NCBI GenBank assembly: GCA_013397455.1
Contig: VYZB01000754.1
Location: forward strand, 223,826-287,825
Origin: Crotophaga sulcirostris
Taxonomy: Eukaryota; Chordata; Aves; Cuculiformes; Crotophagidae
Length of the DNA stretch: 64,000 nt
Direction of reading: 5' to 3'
The translations under genes were made by a program, and so were the position numbers. Below, piece after piece: positions 38,401 through 49,743 of the stretch (the stretch's first letter is position 1; every line of letters begins with the position of its first letter). Below the pieces are notes generated by a model that was not told the DNA's origin, made no database searches, and saw nothing but the letters and a program-made list of their open reading frames with translations.

Positions 38401-38562
38401 CAACAAGCAAGGTTGTACTCCCATGACATTCATTTTAGGCGAGGTTTGTCTGAGTAAGTCTTAAAATTAGAACTTTTGATGACATTGTGGTTAGTATTTG
38501 ATTTGCTCTGTGTTGTATCTCTGACTGATTGAGCACAAAGCAGGAGTAGTAAAGGGTAAAGT
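32497..38562. other. Non-coding stretch, no recognised element
   Basis: This is unique AT-rich DNA. A 9-bp inverted repeat with a 9-nt loop lies at 35134-35160. A strong plus-strand acceptor-like tract ends near 37449, but every frame after it stops quickly. Open frames near 33383-33631, 34095-34361 and 34590-34865 (all minus strand) have no recognisable features. No transposon was seen until the CR1 copy at 38.56 kb. Confidence 0.6.
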
Positions 38563-38772
38563 AAAGGGTGATTGGCCATTGGAATGCGCTGCCCAGAGAG
38601 GTGGTGGAGTCGCCATCCCTGGAGGTGTTTAAGAGGAGATTGGATGAGGCACTGAGTGCCATGGTTTAGATGATGGGTTGGTGTTAGTGTTGGGTTATAG
38701 GTTGGACTTGATGATCTCAGAGGTCCTTTCCAACCTTGTGATACTGTGATACTGTGTGATACTGTGATACAG
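38563..38772 (+). mobile_element. CR1 LINE 3'-end fragment, TGATACTG-tailed subfamily
   Basis: This fragment contains the end of the CR1 ORF2/3' UTR junction (CTGGAATGCGCTGCC-like, then GGTGGTGGAG), the 3' UTR with GTTGGACTTGATGATCTC and CCTTTCCAACC, and a tail of GTGATACT repeats ending near 38772. It is about 94 percent identical by eye to the matching 3' part of the copy at 41601-42403, so both belong to one subfamily. It is 5'-truncated to about 210 bp. I found no clear target-site duplication; the left flank is a small AAAGGGTAAAGT repeat. Confidence 0.95.
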
Positions 38773-39874
38773 TACCAGCCCACTTTTCAGTTTGAGTAAC
38801 AAAGCACCTGTTGTGCCACAGGCATTTCAGTGGTGAAAGTCAACGAGCACCCTGTCTGTGGGGGGAGGGTGGGCTTTGGTTTGTATCCCATGGGCATGAG
38901 TTGCACAAATATGAACCTCAATAATGTACTGGCATGGTTTACCCTTAACTCTAAATACTCACACACAGCTGTTAAGTCCCACTTTGCCCAAGTTTGCAGA
39001 AAAGTATTCGACTATGAATCATCTTCTTTCTCCCCTTTTCAATAGCGTCAGTTTATAGATTTCAAAGTGTATTTCAGTTACAAAAGACTTAGTAGACCTG
39101 TTGCTAGAGATAACATACCTATTATATCAACTCTCCAGGTAATATGACTGCAATTTTCTTCCAATTTTAATGGTTTTATCACACCAAAATAAGATGCTTC
39201 CTTCTCCTTTGCTAGTGCATTCTCTCCCTTGTTCCTTTCAGGAATTGAAGTTTAAGTCTCCAATTCCTGCTACTTATAATTTTAATGTTATTGGGAAATG
39301 AAGACATTTTCAAAACCTGCATTTTAACAGAAAATCCAGCCAACTGACAGGTTGACAATAAATACAGAATATGATTGCAAATAGGAAAAATCATATTAAT
39401 TACCTTCCATATTGGTATTCAGGTATTTCCTACCTTTACTAGAGAAAATGACATTTACATTAATTTGATACTCTATCTCTTTTTTTTTCTAAGTGCACTA
39501 CAGCTAGAATTACCCAAAGAGAAAAGAAAAATTAATTGACAAAAATGCATAGAGACACACATATGCATGTTGTAATTGAACCTAAAAATTAATCCTGCTT
39601 TGAAGTTTATTTTCTGATTTTTTTTTCACATTGGGCTATCAAGCATAAATTTGTTCTGCATCTGTCTTGATACTTAAAAAATAATAGCTTACATGAGGTT
39701 TTTTAACCCATTGATGTTCAAATCACTACATTATATATTCCCTTGTTTTATGTCTGCCTTCTAACACTCCTAACTTTCTCTTTGTTCAATCTTTTGTTTA
39801 TCTAAAGACCAGCACTCAAGGAGGATAGGTTTTAGCATCTCCATGGCACTGCCCTGTTCTGTATTCTTTTTCAG
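38773..39874. other. Non-coding stretch, no recognised element
   Basis: This is unique sequence with a short T-rich run near 39480. It ends in a strong polypyrimidine tract and TTTTTCAG (39861-39874), which forms the acceptor of the exon-like segment that follows. Confidence 0.55.
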
Positions 39875-40020
39875 ACAGTATTAAAAGAAGAGTGAGACAT
39901 GACACTGTAAAGATGAGGGATTCAGACACCATATGTCCTTGCAGCAGTGAGGCACAATGGGATGCTCTGAGACAGCGTCAGAAAGAGCATCCTGCTGTGC
40001 CTCAGTTCTGGAGGACACAG
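39875..40020 (+). other. Candidate 146-nt internal exon (unrecognised gene)
   Basis: A strong plus-strand acceptor (pyrimidine-rich tract ending TTTTTCAG) precedes base 39875, and a donor AG|GTAATG follows base 40020. Exactly one frame is open. It starts after one base of a split codon, runs 48 codons and ends on a codon boundary. The residues include QWDALRQRQKEHPAVPQFW. The stretch is more GC-rich than its flanks and keeps CpG in two codons. I do not recognise the protein. Decoy exons of this quality do occur in long introns. The 3' two-thirds of the segment also forms the hairpin described separately, which offers a competing explanation for why it stands out. Confidence 0.3.
39932..40019 (+). 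ncRNA. Candidate structured RNA hairpin (microRNA-precursor-like)
   Basis: The 88 bases fold into one long stem-loop. GGATGCTCT (39960-39968) pairs perfectly with AGAGCATCC (39984-39992). TGAGGCACA (39948-39956) pairs perfectly with TGTGCCTCA (39996-40004). These two blocks are joined by two G-U pairs and one mismatch. The stem continues outward with CAG/CTG and TGTCC/GGACA blocks, four mismatches and one bulge, to 39932/40019. The loop is 15 nt (39969-39983). A stem of about 36 positions with a modest loop resembles a primary microRNA. It does not match any microRNA sequence I remember. It could instead be a decayed palindromic transposon or a structure inside an exon. Confidence 0.3.
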
Positions 40021-41590
40021 GTAATGTTTCACCCTTATCTATAAACTACCTGCTGTTTACACTTTCTGTCACTGCTTTGCTATTCATTAGTGCACCTTCT
40101 CAATGGAATATTGGCAGTGTTTTTGAATGAATTTCCAGAATATTTTTAAAGCAAGGGCGGACACTTAACTCCTGAGGAAAGAAAATAAGCAAATGCTGAC
40201 TTGAAATATAATCTAAATAACTAGTATATTAAAAAAATTAATTTGCCAGCTGAAAAGTAAATGGTCATTGTAGAAAAAACACATGAAGATTGTTTTGCAC
40301 AAATATCCCATCAAAGAACTCAGTGATCAGTCACTGAAAAATGGTTGCCTTTAGTAATTGACTGCTGTTCATATTTATTTTATTATTGCTGTTTGGAAGA
40401 CAGAGTTAGAGAGAAATACTTATGCTGTATTTCAAAAATCACAATCAACATCATATCTTTCTACTGCAAGGTCTGAGGTATGATCTTTCAAGACAAGGAA
40501 ATATCCTTTCTTTAATTGTTATGTATTGTTCTAATAGTGCTTCATGAGTCGACACTAGAAGATCTTACGCCTTATAAAGATTTTCAGTGTTTTCTTTATA
40601 CTTTTTATTAGTATTATTAGGTGACACAATTTTTAGATCCTTTTTGTTTAAAGGCCATCACTCTGAGATGGTGATTGAAATCAAATAAACACACATACAC
40701 ATTTCCTTGTGTTGAACATAAACATAAAAGTAGACATATTAAAAAAGAATAGCTCAATCTAGTCCAACCTAGTTCAATATAGTCTATATAGTCCAGTATC
40801 CTACCACCTCACTGGTGACATTTTCCCTGTTTCAGATACGTTAATGTAATCTTATAATCTTTTTTTTTGAAGAGCATAAACAACAGAATGGGTTTTATTG
40901 GTATACATTTTTTTCAAAAACAATACTTCTGATGACTGCTGAGATTACTGAAAGATAAATAATAGAGTGTCAAGAAATATCTTTGTTTTAATTCTATAAT
41001 TACAGGATTTGAGAACAAATTCAAGTAAAAGTAATTTAAAATATCTGTTTCAGTTTAGTTTCATGAGCGCTTCCTTCAAATTACACTTCAATTTTTTAGA
41101 CCAGGAAAAACATCAGTCTGAAACATCAAGTTTCAGTCCAAAGGAACAATTTTAGAACAGACATATAGAAACCCAGAAAGACATACATTATAATGGAAAT
41201 TCTGACACAGCAAGAAGTACATTGAATCACAGAAGCAAACACTATAATACTTGGAGTTTCATAAAAATGAATGATAGGGTCAAAACTGAACTGCAAATAA
41301 CTAGCTGGTGCCTATATTGCCATGAGACAGCAATATTTCCTGCCTCACAACCGCTGACCCAACTTCCTCTGAAGCTATTAAACCCCACGAGTGCAGTCTG
41401 AGTTCTACTGAAAAAGGACTGCAGGCCTTCATCCTTGGTCTGTCACACAGGAGGAGACATTCCTTGTCCCAGATCCTCAAGTCCTGGGCCACGCAATTCT
41501 GTACAACTGTACGTCTGCATGAGCCTCTTGTTCAAAAACCACTGTGTGATTTGCTGGATGCAGTATCTTTCAGTCTGCTCAGGTGAATGT
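40021..41590. other. Non-coding stretch, no recognised element
   Basis: This is AT-rich unique sequence. A degenerate TAGTCCA/TAGTTCA/TAGTCTA cluster lies at about 40755-40800. The part from about 41310 to 41560 is more GC-rich than its surroundings and contains a short minus-strand open frame, but I recognise nothing in it. It precedes the CR1 insertion. Confidence 0.55.
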
Positions 41591-41600
41591 TGCTAGAGGT
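41591..41600 (+). repeat. Putative target-site duplication, left copy
   Basis: The 10-mer TGCTAGAGGT sits immediately 5' of the CR1 copy and recurs exactly at its 3' end (42404-42413). Confidence 0.6.
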
Positions 41601-42403
41601 GAACATTCGGCTGATTCCAAGAGGGTGAGGTTTAATAGGTCCAAGTGCGGGGTTCTACACTTTGGACACAATAACCCCATGCAGAACTATAGACTGGGGA
41701 CAGAGAGGCTGGAAAGCAGTCAGGGAGAAAAGGACCTGGGAGTGCTGGCAGATAGGAAACTCAACATGAGCCAGCAGTGGCCAAAGTGGCCAAGAAGACC
41801 AATGGTATCCTGACCTGCATCAGGAATAGTGTGGCCAGCAGGACCAGAGAAGTTATCATCCCTCTATACTCAGCACTGGTCAGGCCTCACCTTGAGTGCT
41901 GTGTGCAGCTCTGGGCCCCTCAGTTTGAGAAAGATGTCAGGATACTGGAGTGTGTCCAGAGGAGAGCAACGAAGATGGTGAGGGTTTGGAGCACAAGCCC
42001 AGTGAGGAGCGACTGAGGGAGTTGGGGCTGTTTAGCATGGAGAAGAGGAGGCTCAGGGGTGACTTTATTGGTCTCTACAACTACCTAAAAGGAGGTTGTA
42101 GTCAGGCAGGGGTTGGTCTCTTCTCCCAGGTGACCAGTGACGGAACTAGAGGACATGGACTCAGGCTTCATCAGAGGAGGTTTAAGGTTGATATTAGGAA
42201 AAAGTTCTTCACTGAAAGGTCACTGGCCACTGGAATGCGCTGCCTGGGGAGGTGGTGGTGTCCCTGGAGGTGTTTAAGGGGAGATTGGATGAGGCACTCA
42301 GTGCCATGGTTTAGATGATGGGTTGGTGTTAGTGTTGGGTTATAGGTTGGACTTGATGATCTCAAAAGGCCTTTCCAACCTTGTAACACTGTGATACTGT
42401 GAC
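41601..42403 (+). mobile_element. CR1 LINE, 803-bp 5'-truncated copy with ORF2 C-terminal remnant
   Basis: This is the longest plus-strand CR1 copy in the window. It encodes the C-terminal end of the CR1 ORF2 protein, downstream of the reverse transcriptase core, in broken frames. Visible blocks are the [66 protein letters not shown] and [14 protein letters not shown] regions. At least two frame changes break it: one near 41777-41813, in the QQ-KVAKK block, and one near 41980-42015. The copy is therefore dead. The 3' UTR ends with TTTCCAACC and a GTGATACTG tail. It is flanked by a perfect 10-bp direct repeat, unlike many CR1 copies, which have none or very short ones. Confidence 0.97.
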
Positions 42404-42413
42404 TGCTAGAGGT
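42404..42413 (+). repeat. Putative target-site duplication, right copy
   Basis: Here TGCTAGAGGT follows the CR1 tail directly and matches the left flank at 41591-41600. Confidence 0.6.
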
Positions 42414-44157
42414 ATTTTCAACTTAATTAACTCTGTTTTTTCTGGTATCCTGAAAGCCCTATATCCTTTAAATAAAATACATGTCAAGATAATTGGCGTT
42501 ATTATTAAAAAACACTCCCAAAAAATTCTTACGAATTGTAGAAATTATAAAATGTTCATCTAAAAGTTAATACAGGAAACATCGGTATGTTTTATGAATA
42601 CTCACTTTCTATGTTTATAATCATCGATATCATCAAGCTCTATAAAATTCCCAGAACAGAAATTTCATCCTAAAGGCTAATATGTTTGCAATTAGTGAGA
42701 TATAAATTAAGAACTTCTCTGCAAAGTCATTACTATGATTCATTCTTTTAATCAGCTGGTGCAAATTGTGTTCAGAACCTTTGATTTTTTTTTTTAATGG
42801 AAAATTGAGAAAGACATTTATTATCTCCATTTCTATCCTTCAGTTTCAAAGGGCGAATTTGAGTTACAGACCTCCATGTAATGCAGTGCAACAGATTTTA
42901 ATGCCTTCAAATACATTAATTCAGAACATGGACTAGAGATTTTCCATGTTCAAATTTAGCACCATAATGCTTCTCCCTAAGCTGGAAAAGACTCAAATGT
43001 AAAAATGTTAAATTTCTGCAGGCAATGCAAAGTTCTCATTAATTAACGTATGCAAGGTCATTCAGTTGAGCTTTGTGTTCCGTTAGCTCTTTCAACTTTT
43101 GGGATGAACCTCTTTTAAATTTCATCTCAAGGAAGAATGAGTTCATAATCAATGGCAAATTCACCATTGCTCACCAAATATTATCTTAATGATCTATTCT
43201 AAAATGGATATGCTTAAATGCTTCCAGCAAATCCAACAGAAATTACAATGAATCCCCAAAAAGAGAACAAGGCCTAGGCACTTGCAAATTGTATAATTTT
43301 ATTATCCATTTGCTTTTCAATCAGAATTCAGTGCCAATAAAAAGCATAGGTCCCTACAAGTAAACTGTTGCAATACCTAGGAGTCTTGCCAAGGTGTAAT
43401 CCTGACCCTTGTGTTAGTGATAAAGGCTTTCTGAGCAGCATCCTGGGACACTCAGGTGTTTCAGAAAACTTCTATGCAAAAACGTGCTTTGAAAGCAAAT
43501 TGTAAGGACTATCAGGAATATGAAGACACTTTATCTCCCTGTGCAAAGAGTCTTCTTACACAGGGTTTTAGACAGGCATTACTTCTCTCAGTCCACTGTG
43601 AAAGAGTCATGGTATGCTTTTATAAATGCAGCAAGAGGAGACAGTGCCAGACCTCTTTATTCAATTACTTGTGTTAGTGGGAGAAGATTTGTTTTAGCTT
43701 TTGTATTAACTTTTATATTAATAAGATTAATTGAGGCATGAGTCACAACATCCAAAACTGGAATCAGACCAAGATTTTTAAAATATTGTTCATAGGGCTT
43801 CAGATCTGAGAATTATTTTCTGGGTACTGCAGCAATACTGGTCAGGTGAAATTCAAACTTGTTTTCTCCTTAGTTAAGATTTGAGGTTCAGGACTGTAGA
43901 TCTAATTTTATCAGAACTGTTTCAATATTTATGATCTTCAATTCTGAAGCAGCACATATATAGTGTCTGAACCCATGCTTTCATTTTGAGAAAAAAAGTT
44001 GAGATTGTGCTGGATCCTATTCAGTTAGTTGGCAAAGAAGAACACAATGCGTCCTTTTTTACATATATGGATACTCTGTTGTGTATGGTATGTGAGATTA
44101 AAAATAGTTGTCAGTATGCCAAATTCTTATTAGCATGACATGTTCTTCATGAACAAA
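42414..44157. other. Non-coding stretch, no recognised element
   Basis: This is unique AT-rich DNA. Overlapping open frames at 43456-43741 have no recognised features. No transposon was seen. Confidence 0.6.
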
Positions 44158-44245
44158 GAATCATAGAGTCATAAAATAGTTTGGATTGGAAAGGACTTTA
44201 AAGATAATCTTTTTCTCTCAAATTCTTTCAAACTCCAGCCTGCAA
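44158..44245 (-). mobile_element. CR1 LINE short 3'-end fragment
   Basis: On the plus strand AATCATAGAGTCATAAAATAG and then TTTGGATTGGAAAGGACTTTAAAGAT match the inverted CR1 tail and distal 3' UTR with several substitutions. Less than 90 bp survive, so the inner end is approximate. The divergence indicates an old insertion. Confidence 0.75.
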
Positions 44246-45539
44246 AATTTTTATTTGCTTCCATGCAATTTATAAGTAAAGGTCCATCTACGTGGTAGAT
44301 GATTTTCGAGTGTCAACTACTTTTTTTCACCCAAGAAACATGAACTGAATAAGTCCAGCCCAGTGTTGTCACTGCAAAAAATGTGGAATAGAGATCTCCA
44401 TGGCAATCCCAATCCATGAGCTTTCCCAAGGACTTTAAATAATTAGTTCTGACAAGTTTTTTGAAGTTTATGTAGGGCATATATATAATTTGTATAGTTG
44501 TATACCAAGTAAATTACCTTTTTTTTGTGTTACATTCTTGGAATGATTGGCAAAGTATACACTATACCATGCCTTCAACAGGTCCTTCAGGAAATTAAAG
44601 TGGGCGACAAGGTCCAATTTTCCTTGGTCACTGTTACAGGACTTTATTGCCATTGAATACGTATAGTTTTGTGACCTTACTAAGAAAATATTTTGGAGAG
44701 TGATGTTTTTTAAATTTTGAATTTCTGAATAAGCAGATGAGAACCAAACATTTGTCATTGGATGTGAACCTAGAGATAAATAGAATAAAACAAACACAGC
44801 TCTGGAAGAACTCCACAGTCAAAGCTGGCAACCTAGTTCATGAGACCAAGCAGTTAGGAAAAAGAGGAATTAATTTAAATTTTTTATTTAGTTCACTTTG
44901 GGGTTAATGAGTAACTGAGTTATTTTGGGACTGAAAGATACTTCTGCTCAGAAATTCATCCTGTTAGTTTTCCTGTTCCCATGTCATAATAAGGCATGTC
45001 GAGATATTCATCTTGATTCCTGCATAGGTGAGAGCTCAAACTCCGTAACTGAAGTTTGAGTCTGTTTAAAGTCTTAGCAAGATACACCATAGCACTTTCT
45101 GGAGCTCAAGAATAAATTAAGCTGCCTGTACAAATATAGCATTAGTTGTTCAATCTAACCTTAATAGTGTTATGTGCTCAGTCTAGATGTTTTTACACCG
45201 ATGATGATTAAATACTCTCTACTGAAGTCAAAGACTGGCGAATCACCAAGTCTCATCATCAGTCTCTCACTCTCCAGCCTTGTTCCCCTTCAAGTCTGGT
45301 AAGGGAGAAGAGCTCACGAACTCCTTGCTGTTTGGCTGGCATTGTAACTTGTAAGCCTGAAAGCTGCCAATATTTCATTCCAGGGATTAGCTTGTTTCAT
45401 TTTGGAGTGAAATCCACCAGGGAAAAACACTGCTGTGTCTGCAGTACAGTAAAAGTATGATGGGAATGGAGCTCAGCTGTTTCAAATGTTTGTGCGTGCT
45501 ACCATGAGAAGAAGTTTGGTGAAAATTTCATTGCTACGC
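44246..45539. other. Non-coding stretch, no recognised element
   Basis: This is unique sequence. The minus-strand 109-codon frame at 44468-44797 overlaps a second minus-strand frame and has no recognisable domain. Nothing else is visible. Confidence 0.55.
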
Positions 45540-45960
45540 TCTCTTTAGATTTGAAAGCTCACCAGGTTTACACATTCCCTCTTTAGCTGAGGCTTTCAAG
45601 GTTTTCAAAGCTTCATTAATTTTAATCACCCTCTATTGATCTGGTCACACTCCTGGCAAAATCAAACCTGTTAGTAAAACAGAAGTAAATTTTAGCTCTG
45701 GTTATGGTCCATTCAAATGTTAAATGGCACCATTAAATATCACAGATACGGTTTTTAAGCATGCAGTATTGCATTCATGATGCTTAAAGACTTAAAAAGC
45801 AATCGCTCCTCACCAAGTGCCTATCAACAGATAAATACTCAGCAAAGATAATAGCTTTGCTTGTTCACAATAGTGAATGCAGAAAATAACGAGACAAACA
45901 TTGACAGTGGGTAAACATCCTGTGATCTGCTTTTGATAGTAAATATCTACCCATTACTCA
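45540..45960. promoter_or_regulatory. Candidate conserved non-coding element
   Basis: This unique stretch has dense homeodomain-type cores (CATTAATTTTAATCA near 45612, CATTAAAT, TTAAATGGCACCATTAAAT) and CTATTGATCTGG, and no long open frame. The part at 45730-45800 contains AGCATGCAGTATTGCATTCATGATGCT, in which AGCAT and ATGCT form a near-palindrome. It is only a guess from motif density that this is an enhancer. Confidence 0.18.
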
Positions 45961-48110
45961 AAAGAAAAAGAACAGATCCTGGTTTTGAGTTGTGAAAGGA
46001 CTCACAAAAATCAGAGTGCAAAGACTCTGGGAAGTCATATGGTTGTTTAGGTGTGAGAGGGATGGATGGTGGCCAGGTTACCCTGCAAAGGAGCAAGGCT
46101 TGTGGTGTTAGTTACACTTCTTGGTTATTTCTGTCTGTAGATTGCACGATTTAATCCTGTCACAGAAGAAATATTAAGTTTCATTTCCTGCTTTGGTAAC
46201 TGTACACAATAAACATGTTTTATGTTGAACTTTTAAATACCTAATCACTGTTCAGTGTGAATGCAAATATTTATCAGCAAAATTGTGTGACCACTAAACA
46301 CAATTGAAAGATAGAATGATTTTGTGAATGACCCAGTGACTAAAAATTAGGGGAAAGGCTTAAAAATTAACCAGTCAGTTCTCATTTTAAGTCAGAAAGC
46401 TTTGATCATAACTGAAAACAAGGTGTAAAACACATTTTGAATAATTTTTCATGTGTTTACCAATGTATTTTTATTAAATTTGTGTATGTGTTTTTAAGAT
46501 TTCATCAAGCTCTCAGTAAGTGGTTATTGATTGCTTCAGAGAAAGACATTAAGATTTATTAACCTCAAAGGTAAATATTAGCTAAGATGAAGCTAAGGTC
46601 AAGATTCCTCTTAGGAGACAATTAATCCTGATTTTCAATGAGTGAATAAATTATCATCTGTATTAATATATACATTCTAACAAGTTGGATCATTGCACAC
46701 ATTGAAAATCAATTATGAACTTGATCTCTTAATCAGTCACAACTGAAAACTTTTCTTGTGCAAGACGTTTGCTTTTAATGATGTAATTACAAAAAAACAG
46801 ACACTCACATGGAAAAGAGACCTCCTTACTGAGCAGTGAACAGCAGCCAGTCAGGAGAGAAGTCAGTGCATCAACAGGTTTTAGACTAGAATGTACTTCA
46901 GTAATGAAATTGAGGACATATAAACCATCTTGGAAAGAAATTAACAAGAAAAACCTCAATGCTTTTCTACAATAGTGCATTTCAGTCACCCCTGAGTTGG
47001 GAAATTTCTACCTTGTTGTTGTGCAGTTAGAAGCCAAAGGACTGAGTCCTATAACATTTTGAGTTCTCAGACTTCCTTGGGTCATATGATCAAATATTTC
47101 CCAAATATTCCTGGTTTAATATTTGACTGAAGATTTATGTATTGCATTTTAATATGAGATTGATAAACTCTATAAAGTACATGTAGTGTTGTTGGTATCT
47201 CAGTAGGTGATTTGCATAATACATTATAATGAATGGATATTATAGCGTATTGCATGTAACATTTAAAATTCCTAATTGCTGTTAACTATGTTACGGTTGC
47301 TTGCCTTGTATACATATTCTATTTCCAACTTTACATTTTTATATTTGTAATTTCAATGATCTACAGACCAAAGTGATTTCACTGAGGAAATTAATGAATA
47401 ATTCCGCATAATTCTGAACAATTAGTATATTAGAGAATTTTGTGATCTGTTTCTAAACAATGAACAATGACTGTATTGTTTGAAAGAAATAGAGCAAGTA
47501 AAAAGTAAACGTAATCTATTCTTCAGTTTTGGAAAGCTCTGATGAGCTAGAACTTTAAGGATTAAGGATGTAGTTTGGATTTCACACTGCCATAATTGGA
47601 AATAATGCAAAAATAACTATGGGCTATTTAGAGTACACATATAAGACAAAAAAATAACAGGCATTTGAGGAAGGTGGAATAAGCTTGACTCTAAAGTGAT
47701 AAGTAAATTTCATAATAAAAAACAGTTTGACCCTATATACACAAAATGACATAGGCTTATTACATCTTTTTCTAAGATGCCTGTGTGATTTTACATGATG
47801 TCTTGTTGTACCATGTTCCCCCTCCTTCCCCATTCTTAAAAAGTATGAATAACTGCATATGAGCATCAGAAACAAGTGATATTTCTGATTGAGGAAATTA
47901 TGACAGGAATGAAATCATCCCTTCAGACCTGAATAAAGTTGCGTATAGTTTGTCCAGTGATCAAAACCCAGAAACTAATTTTGTTAGTTTTATTAAAGTT
48001 GCTGTGTTAAAACTGTGAAATTACACTCCATTTTGAGTCGAAAAATAATTTAAAAGGCAGTCTTTAGCTCATAAAAATATAATTTCAAGTAAGAGCATTT
48101 AGTCTATTTT
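45961..48110. other. Non-coding stretch, no recognised element
   Basis: This is AT-rich unique sequence with scattered minus-strand short frames (46729-46989, 47422-47610, 47624-47875), none of them recognisable. No repeat was seen. Confidence 0.6.
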
Positions 48111-48480
48111 TTTAGATAATCGGAAACCTTGTTTGCAGTAAGTGGCTAATATATTTATTCACATTTAATTCACCTGAACAGCTATGTCACCACTTGAAAA
48201 TATTAACTGACAAGTTTCCATCATCACATTATATGCAATACATTCAATTTCATGAATTCATTAAAAGTGGACTGAAGAACAAAGAAATTATATGCTTCTG
48301 TTAATTTTTTCACAGAGATTGAGAAGAAGAATATATTTCCTGTTAAATTATTAAATTTTTTTATTAATCACTGGGATATTGAAATGAAAACTTTGGTTGA
48401 TATTACATTATACATGCTAAAAAGCTGCTGGCAAACAAAAAATTTAATCATATTAATTAATCAGAACTTGATATGTTTAA
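48111..48480. promoter_or_regulatory. AT-rich stretch with homeodomain-type palindromes
   Basis: Motifs include TTATTCACATTTAATTCACC (48155-48174), ATATTAATTAATCAG (about 48450-48463) and several TTAAT/ATTAA pairs. Paired TAAT cores are typical targets of LIM and paired-type homeodomain proteins, but in DNA this AT-rich they also arise by chance. Confidence 0.12.
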
Positions 48481-49018
48481 ACTTTTTTTCCCACAGAATT
48501 GCTTAATCAGAAGTGTTCTAATTATTAGCTGAATAGTTGATATGAAAATCTTTGAAGGTATAAAGTGTACTGACCAACTTAAAGTCTGCAGAGACAGAGG
48601 TTAGCACAACTCATTTAAGATATGTTTGCTGAATTCTACCTTTCCTTGAATTCCCCAGAAATCATTAAAATAAAGAAATTTTCTTATTTGTCCTCATCTC
48701 GAAATTCAAGATTTGTTATATGTATGATTTAAGGTCTATCTTTGGATTAGAGTTGAGGATCAAAGTTTCAGCAGTTTTTCCTATAAATCCACCAAACCTA
48801 CTTTCTAGCCAAAATTCATAACCAGCTCACCACACTAAGCTTAATTAATATGAAAGAAATACCAGCATTATTCAACATCATTTGCAAATTCTCTTACATG
48901 CTTTGTTGCTCTATTAACACTGTGCTGTAAGAACAGTTGACTGTCTAAATTGCAAAATTTAACGAGAAAGTCCAAGTAATCTAATATAATCTCAGTTTCC
49001 AGAACTGGAACTTTTGAA
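48481..49018. other. Non-coding stretch, no recognised element
   Basis: This is AT-rich unique DNA with no features that I can support. Confidence 0.6.
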
Positions 49019-49743
49019 ATCACAGGGTCATGGAATCATTTAGGTTGGAAATGACCCTTAAGATCATCGAGTCCAACCACAAATCTAATACTGCTCTCCA
49101 CCACTAAATCATGTCCTTAAGTATGACATCTGTTGGCTTTTACACACCTGCAGGGATAGTAACTCAAACACTTCCCAGCGTATCCTGTCCTAATGCTTGG
49201 TAACCCTTCCAGTGAAGAATTTTTTCCTAAAATCCAATCTAAACCTCCCATGGCATAACTTCAGGCCATTTCTTCTTGTGCTATCATTTGTTACTTGGGT
49301 AAAGAGATCAACAACCACCACTTTGCTACAACATCCTTTCAGGTAGCTGTAAAGAGCAATAAGGTCTCCCCTCAGCCTCCTTTTCTGCAGACAAAACAAC
49401 ACCCATTCCCTTGGCTGCTCCTCACAGGACTTGCTCTCCAGACCCTTCATCCAATTTGTTGCCCTTCTCTGCACACACCCCAGCACCTCCATAACTTTCT
49501 TGAAGTGAGTGACCCAAAACTAAGCACAGGATTAGAGGTGCAGTCTCACCAGTTCCAAGTACAAGGGGAAGATTTGTTCCCTGGTTCTGTTGGTTTGTGA
49601 TCCAAGCCAGGACGCTGTTGGCCTTCTTGGCCACCTGGGCACACTGCTGGTTGAGATTCAGCTGGCTGTCGATCATCATGTCCTGGTCCTTTTCTGCCAG
49701 GTAGCTTTCCAGCCATTGGTTCCTAAGTCTATAGCGCTGCATG
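49019..49743 (-). mobile_element. CR1 LINE, about 725-bp copy with ORF2 remnant
   Basis: The 3' end lies at the left: ATCACAGGGTCATGGAATCATTTAGGTTGG is a degraded inverted tail, followed by the inverted 3' UTR with ATCATCGAGTCCAACC. Rightward the minus strand encodes broken parts of the ORF2 C-terminus. Recognisable blocks are CVQRRATNWMKGLESKSCEEQ, QKRRLRGDLIALYSYLKG, and AEKDQDMM-DSQLNLNQQCAQVAKKAN, spread over two frames. The copy ends near the CATGCAGCGCTATAG block, so it is 5'-truncated. It is more divergent than the 41.6-kb copy and its tail is of another type, so it is probably older. No target-site duplication is evident. Confidence 0.95.
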
